Assembly (NCBI GenBank): GCA_934746015.1
Contig: CAKVEW010000001.1
Span: 62,001 to 126,000, forward strand
Direction: 5' to 3'
Length of the DNA: 64,000 nucleotides
Source: an uncultured Clostridium sp.
GTDB taxonomy: Bacteria; Bacillota; Clostridia; Clostridiales; Clostridiaceae
This document shows, piece after piece, positions 47,878 to 56,528 of this stretch. The position numbers and the translations under genes were made by a program. The notes below the pieces were generated by a model, which saw only the letters and a list, made by a program, of their open reading frames with translations, did no database searches and was not told the origin of the DNA. Within the stretch, counting starts at the first letter, position 1, and every line of letters begins with the position of its first letter.

Positions 47878-47922
47878 AAATAATAACATAGAATTATTCA
47901 TTTTTCATTGTGCGAAAGCACC

Positions 47923-48756
47923 CTATAGTTTTTCTCTTCTTTTACTTGATTTTATAAATAAACTTTTTAACTCTTCTTCATCTTCATTTACTATAGAGCT
48001 TCTTATATTATTTAATTCTAATAAGAAATTATCTATTGACTCTAGTAAATTCTCCTTATTTCCAAAGAAAAGTTCACTCCATAGATCTTCATTGATATTA
48101 GCAATTCTAGTTAAATCCCTATAACTATCTCCAATAAAGCTCCCAGTATCCCTTCCCTCTTCATCACTATTAATTAATGCCACTGCAATAGCGTGAGGTA
48201 GCTGACTTGTAAATGCAATCATCTTATCATGATATTCAGGACTTATTCTCTTTATATTTTTAAAACCCATATCATAAATAATACTTTCCAAAAGCTTTAT
48301 ATTTTCTTCCTTATTTCTATCAGTTACAGTTATTAAATAATTTGCCCCTTTAAAAACCTCTTTTGATGCATAATCTATTCCTTTTTTCTCTCTACCAGCC
48401 ATAGGATGCCCAAAAATAAAATCTATTTCTTTTGGTAGTATATTTAAGATATCATCAATAAAATGTTCTTTTATACCTGTTGCATCAGTAACTATAGCTC
48501 CAGTTTTGAAATAATCCTTATTTTCCTCAATAAAATTCTTAACTAGTCTAGGATAAAGAGATATAATAACTAAATCAGTTTCTTTAATAATTTCCTTGCT
48601 ATCTACGTATCCTTCCTTAATTATTTCTAATTCCTCTGCTTTTCTTAAAGTTTCTAAATCACTGTCTATTCCATAGACATCCTCATAACCTGCTGCTTTA
48701 AGTGCCATAGCATAACTCCCACCTATAACACCAAGCCCTACAATTAATATTTTCAT
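47923..48756 (-). CDS. tyrA: Prephenate dehydrogenase
   Basis: Oxidative decarboxylation of prephenate to 4-hydroxyphenylpyruvate for tyrosine. The 277-residue protein has the NAD motif VGLGVIGGSYAMALK (5-19), DATGIKEHF near 92 and FGHPMAGREKKGI near 113. There is no chorismate mutase or ACT domain. Last gene of the aroE-aroK-aroF1-tyrA operon; element E5 separates it from aroF1. Confidence 0.93.
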   Translation of the reverse strand: MKILIVGLGVIGGSYAMALKAAGYEDVYGIDSDLETLRKAEELEIIKEGYVDSKEIIKETDLVIISLYPRLVKNFIEENKDYFKTGAIVTDATGIKEHFIDDILNILPKEIDFIFGHPMAGREKKGIDYASKEVFKGANYLITVTDRNKEENIKLLESIIYDMGFKNIKRISPEYHDKMIAFTSQLPHAIAVALINSDEEGRDTGSFIGDSYRDLTRIANINEDLWSELFFGNKENLLESIDNFLLELNNIRSSIVNEDEEELKSLFIKSSKRREKL

Positions 48757-48772
48757 AAAAACACCCCAATTT

Positions 48773-48867
48773 AAATGTAGAATTAAGAATGTAAAATGTA
48801 AAATTAATGTTGAAATTCAGCCAAGGCTGAATTTCTTCAATAATTCTTCATTCTTCATTTTTCATTT
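48773..48867. mobile_element. Interspersed element E5 between aroF1 and tyrA
   Basis: About 95 bases forming one long imperfect palindrome: heptad arm AATGTAGAATTAAGAATG and on, AATT, centre GAAATTCAGCC-AA-GGCTGAATTTC (48812-48835), AATT, inverted heptads CTTCATTCTTCATTTTTCATT. It begins at the base after the aroF1 stop codon. The centre is shared with E8, which lies 3' of aroF2. Confidence 0.65.
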
Positions 48868-49881
48868 CTATAGTTTCTTTCCTTCCATTTCAGCTAATAC
48901 TCTTACTTTATCCATTATGTTCTTAAATGATTCTGGTTTTATTGATTGTTGCCCATCACTTAATGCACATTGTGGATTGTTGTGAACTTCTATCATAAGT
49001 CCATCTGCTCCTGCACTTATTGCTGCCTTTGCTAATGGTTCTACAAGGTACCAGTATCCAGCTGCATGACTTGGATCTACTATTACTGGTAAATGTGATT
49101 TTCTCTTAACAACTGGAATTGCACTTAAATCTAATGTATTTCTTGTATAAGTTTCGAAGGTTCTTATTCCTCTTTCACAAAGAATTACATTTTCATTTCC
49201 TTCAGCCATTATATATTCTGCTGACATAAGCCATTCTTCAATTGTTGCTGATAAGCCTCTCTTTAATAATATAGGCTTATTAGTTTTACCTAATTGCTTT
49301 AATAAATCAAAGTTTTGCATATTTCTAGCGCCAACTTGAATTACATCAACATCTCTTTCAAATACATCTATATAATCAGTTGACATTATTTCCGTTACTA
49401 TTGGTAATCCTGTTGCTTCCCTTGCCTTTTTTAGAAGTTCTAATCCTTCTAATTCTAAGCCTTGGAAACTATATGGAGAAGTTCTTGGCTTAAATGCACC
49501 ACCTCTTAAAAAAGTAGCACCTGATGCCTTAACACTTTTAGCTATTTCAATTATCTGCTCCTCACTTTCAACTGAGCAAGGTCCAGCTATAATACCTAAA
49601 TTATTTCCTCCAATTAAACTACCCTTTACATCTATTACTGTATCCTCAGGTTTAAATAATCTATTAGCCTTTTTATAAGGCTCTTCCACCTTTAAAATTT
49701 TATCTACCCCTGAAAATCTTAAAAGCTTATTTGAATCTATTTCTCTAGTTTCACCAACCACACCTATTGTACAAAAGGTTTCACCTTGAGATAAGTGAAC
49801 ACCTAATCCTTTACTCTCTAATTCTCCCTTAACCTTCAATACTTCATCTTCACTACAATTTGGATTCATTACTATAATCAT
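48868..49881 (-). CDS. aroF: 3-deoxy-7-phosphoheptulonate synthase, isozyme 1 (type I-beta)
   Basis: First shikimate enzyme: phosphoenolpyruvate plus erythrose 4-phosphate to DAHP. The 337 residues comprise a ferredoxin/ACT-like N-terminal regulatory domain (about 1-68) and the TIM-barrel (IAGPCSVES at 97-105, [40 protein letters not shown]). The N-terminal domain differs strongly from that of isozyme 2, whereas the barrel core is almost the same, so the two probably respond to different aromatic end products. Confidence 0.95.
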   Translation of the reverse strand: MIIVMNPNCSEDEVLKVKGELESKGLGVHLSQGETFCTIGVVGETREIDSNKLLRFSGVDKILKVEEPYKKANRLFKPEDTVIDVKGSLIGGNNLGIIAGPCSVESEEQIIEIAKSVKASGATFLRGGAFKPRTSPYSFQGLELEGLELLKKAREATGLPIVTEIMSTDYIDVFERDVDVIQVGARNMQNFDLLKQLGKTNKPILLKRGLSATIEEWLMSAEYIMAEGNENVILCERGIRTFETYTRNTLDLSAIPVVKRKSHLPVIVDPSHAAGYWYLVEPLAKAAISAGADGLMIEVHNNPQCALSDGQQSIKPESFKNIMDKVRVLAEMEGKKL

Positions 49882-49904
49882 ATTTACTGTCCCTCCATAC
49901 TACA

Positions 49905-49985
49905 TTTTTAACTAATGCACAATTTATAATTGAACTTCATTCCTTCATTATTCAAAACTCCCAAGGAGAATAGCACCTTTATAAC
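49905..49985. repeat. Degenerate interspersed repeat between aroK and aroF1
   Basis: AATGCACAATTTATAATTGA resembles a decayed heptad end; CATTCCTTCATTATTCAAAA and ACTCC-CAA-GGAG resemble the other modules. It is too worn to define ends. Confidence 0.3.
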
Positions 49986-49989
49986 ACCA

Positions 49990-50499
49990 CTATTTATTAT
50001 TGTTCTTTAATACTTCTATAACACTATCTATAGTATCCTCAATATCTTTATCATTGATTATTTTATAATGACAATAATCATTGTATAAATTATATCTTTC
50101 AGAATATAGACTGTAAAGTTTAGACTTTCCATCTTTTAATAATGGTCTTGAAGAAGTTTCAATATCTTTAGCTATATTTTCAACTGGTCTATCTATAAAA
50201 ATAATAATTCCCTTTTCTTTAAAGAAATCTATATTTTCTTTTCTTTTAATAATTCCTCCGCCACTAGAAATTACAATTTTTTCATCTAAATTACTTAATT
50301 CCTTACAAGCTCTAGTTTCATAATCTCTAAAAAAATCTTCACTAATATTAAATAATTCTTTTACAGTACTATTAGATATTTCCTCTATATATTTATCCAT
50401 ATCACAAAAGTTATAGTTAATTCTTGAAGAAACTTCCATTCCTACTGTAGTCTTTCCTGCTCCAGGCATTCCAATTAATAAAACAATATTTTTACTCAT
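49990..50499 (-). CDS. aroK: Shikimate kinase
   Basis: Phosphorylates shikimate at the 3-hydroxyl with ATP. The 169-residue P-loop kinase has GMPGAGKTTVG (9-19), the shikimate-binding Asp in FCDMDKYIE (about 33), SSGGGI (about 78) and the lid Arg in ETSSRPLL (about 117). It starts 9 bases after aroE. Confidence 0.94.
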   Translation of the reverse strand: MSKNIVLLIGMPGAGKTTVGMEVSSRINYNFCDMDKYIEEISNSTVKELFNISEDFFRDYETRACKELSNLDEKIVISSGGGIIKRKENIDFFKEKGIIIFIDRPVENIAKDIETSSRPLLKDGKSKLYSLYSERYNLYNDYCHYKIINDKDIEDTIDSVIEVLKNNNK

Positions 50500-50508
50500 A
50501 CTCTTCCC

Positions 50509-51324
50509 CTAAGACAAATTGAAATTCATCTTTATCTTTCTATATATATTTTCAATTACAGAATCATTAATAATAGTGTCTTGCCAAATTTCCTGAGCTT
50601 TAACAGCTTGGCCAACAAGCATATATAGCCCACCAACCCTTTTCTTATTTAATTCTTTTCCATAGGATAAAAATTTAGTTTCCATTGGGTTATAAATTAG
50701 ATCAACTAAGGAAGTAAATCTATTTACCACATCTTTAGATACTGGAGAATTCTCAATATTAGGATACATTCCCACAGGAGTAGAATTTATTAATATATCT
50801 CCACTTATTGAATTTAACTCTTCGTAGCTAATTATTTTTGTATTTTCAAACTCAAAAACATCCTTATTAGGATTTCTACTAACTATGTATACTTGTCTAA
50901 TCTCATTATCAAGTAAATAATGAAGTACAGCTCTTGATGCTCCTCCATTTCCTAAAATTACTGCCACCTTGTCTCTTATATCAATGCCACTTACCTTAAG
51001 CATATATCCAAATCCAAAATAATCCGTATTATATCCATAAAGTTTTTCATCCTTTAATAAGATAGTATTAACTGCTCCTATATTGTTAGCTTCTTCAGAT
51101 ACTATATCAATATATTTCATTATTTCCTTTTTGTAAGGAATAGTTACATTACAGCCCCTAACCTTCAACAGTTTTATTGCTTCTGTAAAGCGGCCAAGAT
51201 CATCTCTTTTTATTTCGAATAATTTATAAGCCCCATCCTTATTTAATGATTTTAAAATCTCACTATGGATTTCAGGTGATAAGCTATGAGATAACTTTTC
51301 CCCTAGTAGTCCATAAAACTCCAT
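50509..51324 (-). CDS. aroE: Shikimate dehydrogenase
   Basis: Reduces 3-dehydroshikimate with NADPH. The 271 residues show LLGEKLSHSLSPEIHS (6-21, substrate site), NVTIPYKKEI (about 59; catalytic Lys), GAVNTI, the dinucleotide loop GNGGASRAV and NSTPVGMYP. It heads the aroE-aroK-aroF1-tyrA operon. A TATAAT (plus-strand ATTATA about 51353-51358) with a weak -35 lies about 30 bases before the ATG. GGGGG precedes the start. 3-dehydroquinate dehydratase, the preceding pathway step, is not encoded in the window. Confidence 0.93.
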   Translation of the reverse strand: MEFYGLLGEKLSHSLSPEIHSEILKSLNKDGAYKLFEIKRDDLGRFTEAIKLLKVRGCNVTIPYKKEIMKYIDIVSEEANNIGAVNTILLKDEKLYGYNTDYFGFGYMLKVSGIDIRDKVAVILGNGGASRAVLHYLLDNEIRQVYIVSRNPNKDVFEFENTKIISYEELNSISGDILINSTPVGMYPNIENSPVSKDVVNRFTSLVDLIYNPMETKFLSYGKELNKKRVGGLYMLVGQAVKAQEIWQDTIINDSVIENIYRKIKMNFNLS

Positions 51325-51420
51325 ATAATCGCCCCCTCATTAAATATAATATTTATTATATCATAAGGTTGTGGTAATATTAACTATAACAAAAGGCTTT
51401 TCAAAAAATATATATTTATT

Positions 51421-52080
51421 ATGGAGGTAATAATGGCTAAAAATCAAAAACCTAAGGTTAATTTTAATTATGAGAATATAGAGAAAAAAGATAAGAACTT
51501 TATGTATCAAAATCTTGAAAGAAGTAATTGCTATAATTGTAATTTTTCTGGTTCAAATTTTGACTATGTAAATTTTAGAGGTGCACATTTTAAATCCTGT
51601 AGTTTTTTAAAATGTAGTTTTAAATTTGCAGAGTTTATAGGTAGTAATTTTAAAAAAAGTAATTTTAAAAATGCTCAATTTGAAAATACTATTTTTGACT
51701 CAGTAAGATTAGATAATGTAGACTTTAAAGATGCTAAATTTATAAATACTATTTTTGTTTCAACTGACTTAAGTAAGGTTAAAAATTTAAATATAAATAA
51801 TCCAGAGATAAGAGTTTATAATGAAATGCCTGAGATAAATATAAGTGAAGAACTTAAAAATGCTACTTTAAAGGCCTTAAATAATAAATATATAAAAAGC
51901 TCAAGAGTTTTAGATACTAGAGATGGAAACATAAACTTCTTAAGTCTTATGGTCCTTTCAGAAAATTTTAATGAAGAAGATTTAATTAAAGGATTAAATT
52001 TATTATCTAATGAGTTAGATAAGGATTTTTATACATTAAGCTACTTAATAAAATACATTAAGACTGGTTTAACATCTTAA
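51421..52080 (+). CDS. Pentapeptide-repeat protein
   Basis: A 219-residue protein; residues about 30-115 are tandem A(N/D)LXX-type pentapeptides (for example CNFSG SNFDY VNFRG AHFKS CSFLK and FKKS NFKNA QFENT), which fold as a right-handed quadrilateral beta-helix. The C-terminal 90 residues are not repeated. Such proteins can mimic DNA or mediate binding; no function can be assigned. A GGAGG site fits either of two starts, 51421 or the internal ATG at 51433. It lies on the strand opposite to the aro genes. Confidence 0.75.
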   Translation: MEVIMAKNQKPKVNFNYENIEKKDKNFMYQNLERSNCYNCNFSGSNFDYVNFRGAHFKSCSFLKCSFKFAEFIGSNFKKSNFKNAQFENTIFDSVRLDNVDFKDAKFINTIFVSTDLSKVKNLNINNPEIRVYNEMPEINISEELKNATLKALNNKYIKSSRVLDTRDGNINFLSLMVLSENFNEEDLIKGLNLLSNELDKDFYTLSYLIKYIKTGLTS

Positions 52081-52097
52081 TCTTATATTAATTAAAT

Positions 52098-52147
52098 GAA
52101 GGTAGCAAAGCAATTATACTATATAATTAGCTAATGCTACCTTCTAT
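52098..52147. terminator. Bidirectional terminator between the pentapeptide and GNAT genes
   Basis: Outer stem GAAGGTAGCA (52098-52107) / TGCTACCTTC (52135-52144) with inner AATTAT / ATAATT. Confidence 0.6.
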
Positions 52148-52236
52148 CTATTAAACACTGGATTTCTTTTCATGCCTCCTTCCCTGTGGTTGAGTGCGGT
52201 AATCTTAACTTATTCCCTCCCTTCATTTTATCGAAC

Positions 52237-52644
52237 TTAGGATAACTTCTCATACCTCCTTTCACCATTCAATTTAAAGCCTTCTTTATTATAAAAATAC
52301 ACCTCCTCTTCCTTATAATTATTATAAATTGCAACTATAGAAGCTGCATTATAATCTGCTGCATACTTTTCAGCTTCAATCATTAGCTGATGACCTACAC
52401 CAAGTCCCCTATACTTTTCCTCAACCATGATTTCATTAATAGCTAAATTACTTTTGTAGCTTGTATCATTTAAAATAGTAAAATTTATATAGCCTATAAT
52501 TTCATCATTTAATTGAGCTACAATGATCTTAGAATTTTCATCTTCTATTATGGATTTAATGCTCGAATAATCTAAGTCCTCACTTAGCCTAACTATATCA
52601 TTATAATCCTTAGAGTTCATATTCCTAACATCAAAACCAACCAT
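52237..52644 (-). CDS. GNAT-family N-acetyltransferase
   Basis: A 135-residue acetyltransferase with IIVAQLNDEIIGYINF (strands 2-4, about 43-58) and the acetyl-CoA loop VEEKYRGLGVGHQLM (about 76-90), then FYNKEGFKLNGERRYEKL at the C-terminus, normal for the family. Substrate unknown. It is flanked by accessory genes and separates the two aro operons. A weak copy of its 3' end seems to lie 80 bases downstream. Confidence 0.82.
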   Translation of the reverse strand: MVGFDVRNMNSKDYNDIVRLSEDLDYSSIKSIIEDENSKIIVAQLNDEIIGYINFTILNDTSYKSNLAINEIMVEEKYRGLGVGHQLMIEAEKYAADYNAASIVAIYNNYKEEEVYFYNKEGFKLNGERRYEKLS

Positions 52645-53002
52645 AAGTATTCCTCCCCTAAGTAAACCTTTTCAAGACCCCCATCTTTTCACCAGGTTCA
52701 CTTTCTTCAAATTGAATAATTTTCAGAAAATTCTTAATATTTATTTATATTTTTATTATACACCTACTTTTTTATAATTTCCACTATTTTTATAAAAAAA
52801 AGCCGAAAAATATATAATGCTAGCTGTTCCGTCGCATACGCTCCAAGTCACACTAATCTCCCATTTTCCCTCACCACCAAAGAAAAGATTTTATGGAATA
52901 TATTTGAAATTAATGTTAGTATATTATTAACTATATACTGGCAATTGTATTATATTGAATAATATACTAAATATTTATATTGAAAGGAGTATATGATAAG
53001 AG
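52645..53002. other. Intergenic region with a remote copy of the GCTCCAAGTCA motif
   Basis: About 358 gene-free bases. At 52829-52851 stands CCGTCGCATACGCTCCAAGTCAC in outline (CCGTCGCA, then GCTCCAAGTCAC), the loop motif of the tandem repeat at 10.2-10.4 kb; its flanking stems are not conserved here. TATATTGAA and AAAGGAG at the right end serve the next gene. Otherwise no structure seen. Confidence 0.45.
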
Positions 53003-53431
53003 GTGAAGAACTGGCTATTAGCATTTATTATTCTGTTATGCTGCATGGGTATGACTATGTGTATGAATGAAACTGTAACTAAAGTAACATATCATGGTGA
53101 AAGTTTACATTGGGAATCAACAATGACATTTGATGAAAATAATAAGTATATCCTTAATGTTAAGTATATAGGTCAAGAAGAACAGTTACCATTAAAGGCT
53201 ACTTTAAATGCTGAATTCTTATCAGGCAATAACATGGGTGGACCTTTTGAATACAGTGAATTAACAAATGAACAATTTGGAAGTTTTACTTTTGAAAATG
53301 ATTATGATAAAGATATATATGGTTCTGTATCAAAATCTAAGAATAAAGATAAGTTAAATGTGGTTATAAAATGGAATAATGCAGAAGAAACTATTGAATT
53401 AAATAAAGTTAATAAAAATGAAAATGAATAA
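53003..53431 (+). CDS. Small exported protein of unknown family
   Basis: A 142-residue protein with an N-terminal hydrophobic segment (about 3-22, LLAFIILLCCMGMTMC) that could be a lipoprotein signal, followed by a soluble acidic domain rich in beta-strand sequence (TKVTYHGESLHWESTMTF). I do not recognise a family. The frame can only start at a GTG (53003), 13 bases after AAAGGAG; an ATG nearer to that site (52993) opens a different, 26-codon frame, so translation coupling or a start error is possible. Two small membrane protein genes follow on the same strand. Confidence 0.5.
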   Translation: MKNWLLAFIILLCCMGMTMCMNETVTKVTYHGESLHWESTMTFDENNKYILNVKYIGQEEQLPLKATLNAEFLSGNNMGGPFEYSELTNEQFGSFTFENDYDKDIYGSVSKSKNKDKLNVVIKWNNAEETIELNKVNKNENE

Positions 53432-53495
53432 TATTAAATTAAAATTAACAATAATAATTTAATTAGTTAATTATTATAAAATGAGGTAAGATTGT

Positions 53496-53792
53496 ATGAA
53501 ACAGAAATCTTATGAGAATTTAGGGAAATTTCTTTTGGCTTTCTCAATTATAAGTTCAGTAATTGTAATATTTTTAAGTTTTAGAAATGGAAATTTTATA
53601 TCAAATTTAAGAAATAGTAGTTTTTTCAGAACAGTATTGTTTAGTATAACTTGCATTATAATTATCTTAGGTGGGATTGGTACGAAAAATAAGCATCCTG
53701 AATATTATAAATATCAAATTATAAGTGGAATTATTTTATTATCAATATCTTTAATATTTGATATTATTCCAAGAATAATCTATTTAACTTAA
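53496..53792 (+). CDS. Small three-span membrane protein
   Basis: A 98-residue protein with hydrophobic segments at about 11-29, 44-62 and 73-96. GAGGT precedes the ATG at 8 bases. No family recognised. It lies in a group of three small exported or membrane genes inserted between the two aro operons; all are on the strand opposite to aro. Confidence 0.55.
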   Translation: MKQKSYENLGKFLLAFSIISSVIVIFLSFRNGNFISNLRNSSFFRTVLFSITCIIIILGGIGTKNKHPEYYKYQIISGIILLSISLIFDIIPRIIYLT

Positions 53793-53925
53793 AGTAAATA
53801 ATTTTAAACTATTACAAATTAGTTAATAGAAATCCAATTTCAAACTTTAACAGTAAAATATTAGTGTGAATATTTTAATAAATTGTATTAGTATTATTAT
53901 ACGAATAAATGTAAGGGGACTTTAT

Positions 53926-54258
53926 ATGAAAAATATAGATATCTATGGATTAATTATAAGTACATTACTAATGGGAGGAATGTTCACAGGTTTAGGCTGG
54001 ATAATTAAAAGTCAAAATGCAGGAGATATGTTAAATGGATTCGATGAGAAAAAATACTACAAAGACAAAGTATCCAAAATAGTAGGTAGAGATATGCTCT
54101 ATACTGGTATATCAGTTATCCTTATAGGAGTTTTAGGTATTTTTTTGAATAGTAAATTTTATAATTATATAGCCTTTACACAGACTGGTATTGTGATAAT
54201 AGGAATCATAAAAATAATGTATGATATGGATACAAAATGCAGAAGAGAAAAGAAGTAA
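53926..54258 (+). CDS. DUF3784-like small membrane protein
   Basis: A 110-residue membrane protein. After a first span (about 5-22) it has GLGWIIKSQNAGDMLNGFDE, a motif I associate with DUF3784, then two more spans (about 55-72 and 80-96) and a basic tail. I start at 53926, where AAGGGG is 6 bases upstream; the frame is open further to 53866 without a ribosome site. Function unknown. Confidence 0.6.
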   Translation: MKNIDIYGLIISTLLMGGMFTGLGWIIKSQNAGDMLNGFDEKKYYKDKVSKIVGRDMLYTGISVILIGVLGIFLNSKFYNYIAFTQTGIVIIGIIKIMYDMDTKCRREKK

Positions 54259-54275
54259 TCTTAAACTAATACTAA

Positions 54276-54322
54276 TTAATTTAAAAGGAACATCATTTTG
54301 ATTGATGCTCCTTTTAAATTAA
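54276..54322. terminator. Convergent terminator between the DUF3784-like gene and pheA
   Basis: Long stem TTAATTTAAAAGGA-N-CATC / GATG-N-TCCTTTTAAATTAA (54276-54322). The pheA stop codon lies inside the right arm. It ends the aroF2 operon and the small-gene group. Confidence 0.75.
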
Positions 54323-55446
54323 TTATTGGAATTTTTATAGTTTCCTATTATTTTAAAATACCCACTATTTTTTTCTATAAGATCTAAAGCATTTTTAACT
54401 AAATCATCCTTTAAGTTTCCTTCAAAGTCTACGTAAAGCAAATAATTCCATGACTCATGTTTGTTTGGTCTTGATTCAATCTTAATCATATTAATATCAT
54501 TTTCTGCAAAATGTCTTAACAGCTTGTATAATGTACCTGCTTTATCTTCTAGAGAAAATACTACACTAATTTTATCGCTAGAATCATCATATTTTAACTC
54601 TTTTCCTATAATAATAAACTTAGTATGATTATCTTTTTTATCATTGATATTGTCTTTTAATATACTTAAACCATAAATCTTAGCTGCTCTTTTACTTCCA
54701 ATAGCTGCTTTTTTCTTATCCTTTAAATCTGAAACTAACTTAGCACTTATTGCTGTATTATGATAAGGAATTAATTTAATGTTATGGTATCTACTTAAAA
54801 ATCCCTTACTTTGTTCAAAGCCTTGGGGATGAGAATATATTTCTTCAATATCATCTAAGTTAGCACCTTCTATTCCCATAAGATTTTGATCTATTTTTAT
54901 ACACTCTTCACCAACTATATAAAAATTATATTTAACTAAAAGATCATATACTTCAGTAATTGCTCCAGTATATGAATTTTCAATAGGAAGTATTGCATAT
55001 TGTATTTCATTTTTTTCTAATGCATTAAAAACATCCTTAAAGCACTCATAATTTTTAATGCTATCATAAGAATTAAAATATTTTCTTAATGCTTCTTCAC
55101 TAAAGGAGCCTTCAACACCTTGATAGCCTATTTTAACATTATCTTCAATTATATTTACTTTTAAGTTATCTTTATTCTTTTCCATTAAATCTGCTTGCAA
55201 GGACCTACTAAGTTCCATAATTTTTTCAAAATAGATTCTAGTGATTTCACTATATTCTTTATTACTTAGAAGATTAATATTCTTTTCTATTACTTCCTCT
55301 TCCCTTTTAGCATTGAATATTGGAAGATTTCTTTTCTTTTTATATTCTCCTACCTTAATGGCAACATTCATTCTTTTTTCAAATAAAGCTATTAACTCTT
55401 TATCTATAGAATCAATTTCTCTTCTATAGTCTTCTAAGTTCCCCAT
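54319..55446 (-). CDS. pheA: Bifunctional chorismate mutase/prephenate dehydratase
   Basis: Makes phenylpyruvate from chorismate. The 375 residues comprise an N-terminal AroQ-type chorismate mutase (about 1-85, YRREIDSIDKELIALFEKRMNVAIKVGEYKK-like), a prephenate dehydratase domain (about 110-285, VGYQGVEGSFSEEA and PIENSYTGAI) and a C-terminal ACT domain (about 298-372, with ESRPNKHESWNYLLYVDFEG), the usual Phe-binding site. Start at 55446 by the AGGGGAG site, 2 bases after aroC; a longer frame runs inside aroC. Last gene of the aroF2 operon. Confidence 0.95.
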   Translation of the reverse strand: MGNLEDYRREIDSIDKELIALFEKRMNVAIKVGEYKKKRNLPIFNAKREEEVIEKNINLLSNKEYSEITRIYFEKIMELSRSLQADLMEKNKDNLKVNIIEDNVKIGYQGVEGSFSEEALRKYFNSYDSIKNYECFKDVFNALEKNEIQYAILPIENSYTGAITEVYDLLVKYNFYIVGEECIKIDQNLMGIEGANLDDIEEIYSHPQGFEQSKGFLSRYHNIKLIPYHNTAISAKLVSDLKDKKKAAIGSKRAAKIYGLSILKDNINDKKDNHTKFIIIGKELKYDDSSDKISVVFSLEDKAGTLYKLLRHFAENDINMIKIESRPNKHESWNYLLYVDFEGNLKDDLVKNALDLIEKNSGYFKIIGNYKNSNN

Positions 55447-55448
55447 TA

Positions 55449-56528
55449 TTATCTCCCCTTTATTAAATCTAGTATACCTATTGCAGTAACTGCTTCTATT
55501 ACAGGTACTGCCCTTTGTACTATACAAGGGTCATGTCTTCCTTCTATTCTAAATTTAACATCCTTTTTATTATTTATATCAACAGTATTTTGCTCTTTTA
55601 ATATAGATGCAGTTGGTTTTACTGCTACTTTAAATAATATAGGCATTCCATTGCTTATTCCACCTAAGATACCACCATTATTATTAGTTCTAGTTTTCAC
55701 TAAATCTCCATCATAATAATACTCGTCATTTGCTTCTGAACCAAAGAGTTTAGTCATATCAAAGCCTCTTCCAAACTCTATTCCTTTTATTGCTGGTACA
55801 GAAAACATAAGATGAGCTAATGTTGATTCTATTGAATCAAAAAATGGATTACCTACCCCAGCTTTTATTCCAACTACAGCACATTCTATAGTTCCCCCTA
55901 CTGAATCTCCATCATACTTTGCTTGCATAATCCTATGTTTAATCTTTTCTTCTAAGGAATCATTTATTAATGGTAATTCCTTATTTCTTAAATTTAATAA
56001 CTCCATAGGAGAAATATTTGTAGGGTTAAAGATATCATCTTCTATTTCCTTTATAGATGCTATATGAGCACCTATAAATATTCCTTTATCCTCTAATATT
56101 TGCTTACATATAGCCCCTGCAAATACTAAAGGTGCAGTTAGTCTTCCTGAAAAATGACCACCACCTCTATAGTCATTAAAGCCTGAATATCTTTCAAAAC
56201 CACTATAATCTGCATGACCAGGTCTTAAGAAATCCTTAGTTTTTGAATAATCCTTTGATCTAGTATCTCCATTTCTTATAATGGCACAAAGTGGTGTCCC
56301 AGTAGTTTTTCCTTCAAAATATCCACTTAATATTTCTGGTAAATCGGCTTCCTTTCTTGATGTAGATAATTGGTTTTTCCCTGGTGCTCTTCTTCCCATT
56401 TCAAATAGCACCTTATCCATATCAATTTCAAAGCCTGATGGAAGTCCATCTATATTAACTCCAATTGCAGCTCCATGAGACTCACCAAAAATAGATATTT
56501 TTATATTATTCCCAAAGACTCCACTCAT
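55449..56528 (-). CDS. aroC: Chorismate synthase
   Basis: FMN-dependent conversion of EPSP to chorismate. It has 359 residues with FGESHGAAIGVNIDGLP (14-30), GRRAPGKN (about 45), RPGHADYSG (about 103) and RGGGHFSGRLTAPLVFAGA-like FMN contact motifs. It overlaps the end of aroA by 23 bases. Confidence 0.96.
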   Translation of the reverse strand: MSGVFGNNIKISIFGESHGAAIGVNIDGLPSGFEIDMDKVLFEMGRRAPGKNQLSTSRKEADLPEILSGYFEGKTTGTPLCAIIRNGDTRSKDYSKTKDFLRPGHADYSGFERYSGFNDYRGGGHFSGRLTAPLVFAGAICKQILEDKGIFIGAHIASIKEIEDDIFNPTNISPMELLNLRNKELPLINDSLEEKIKHRIMQAKYDGDSVGGTIECAVVGIKAGVGNPFFDSIESTLAHLMFSVPAIKGIEFGRGFDMTKLFGSEANDEYYYDGDLVKTRTNNNGGILGGISNGMPILFKVAVKPTASILKEQNTVDINNKKDVKFRIEGRHDPCIVQRAVPVIEAVTAIGILDLIKGR

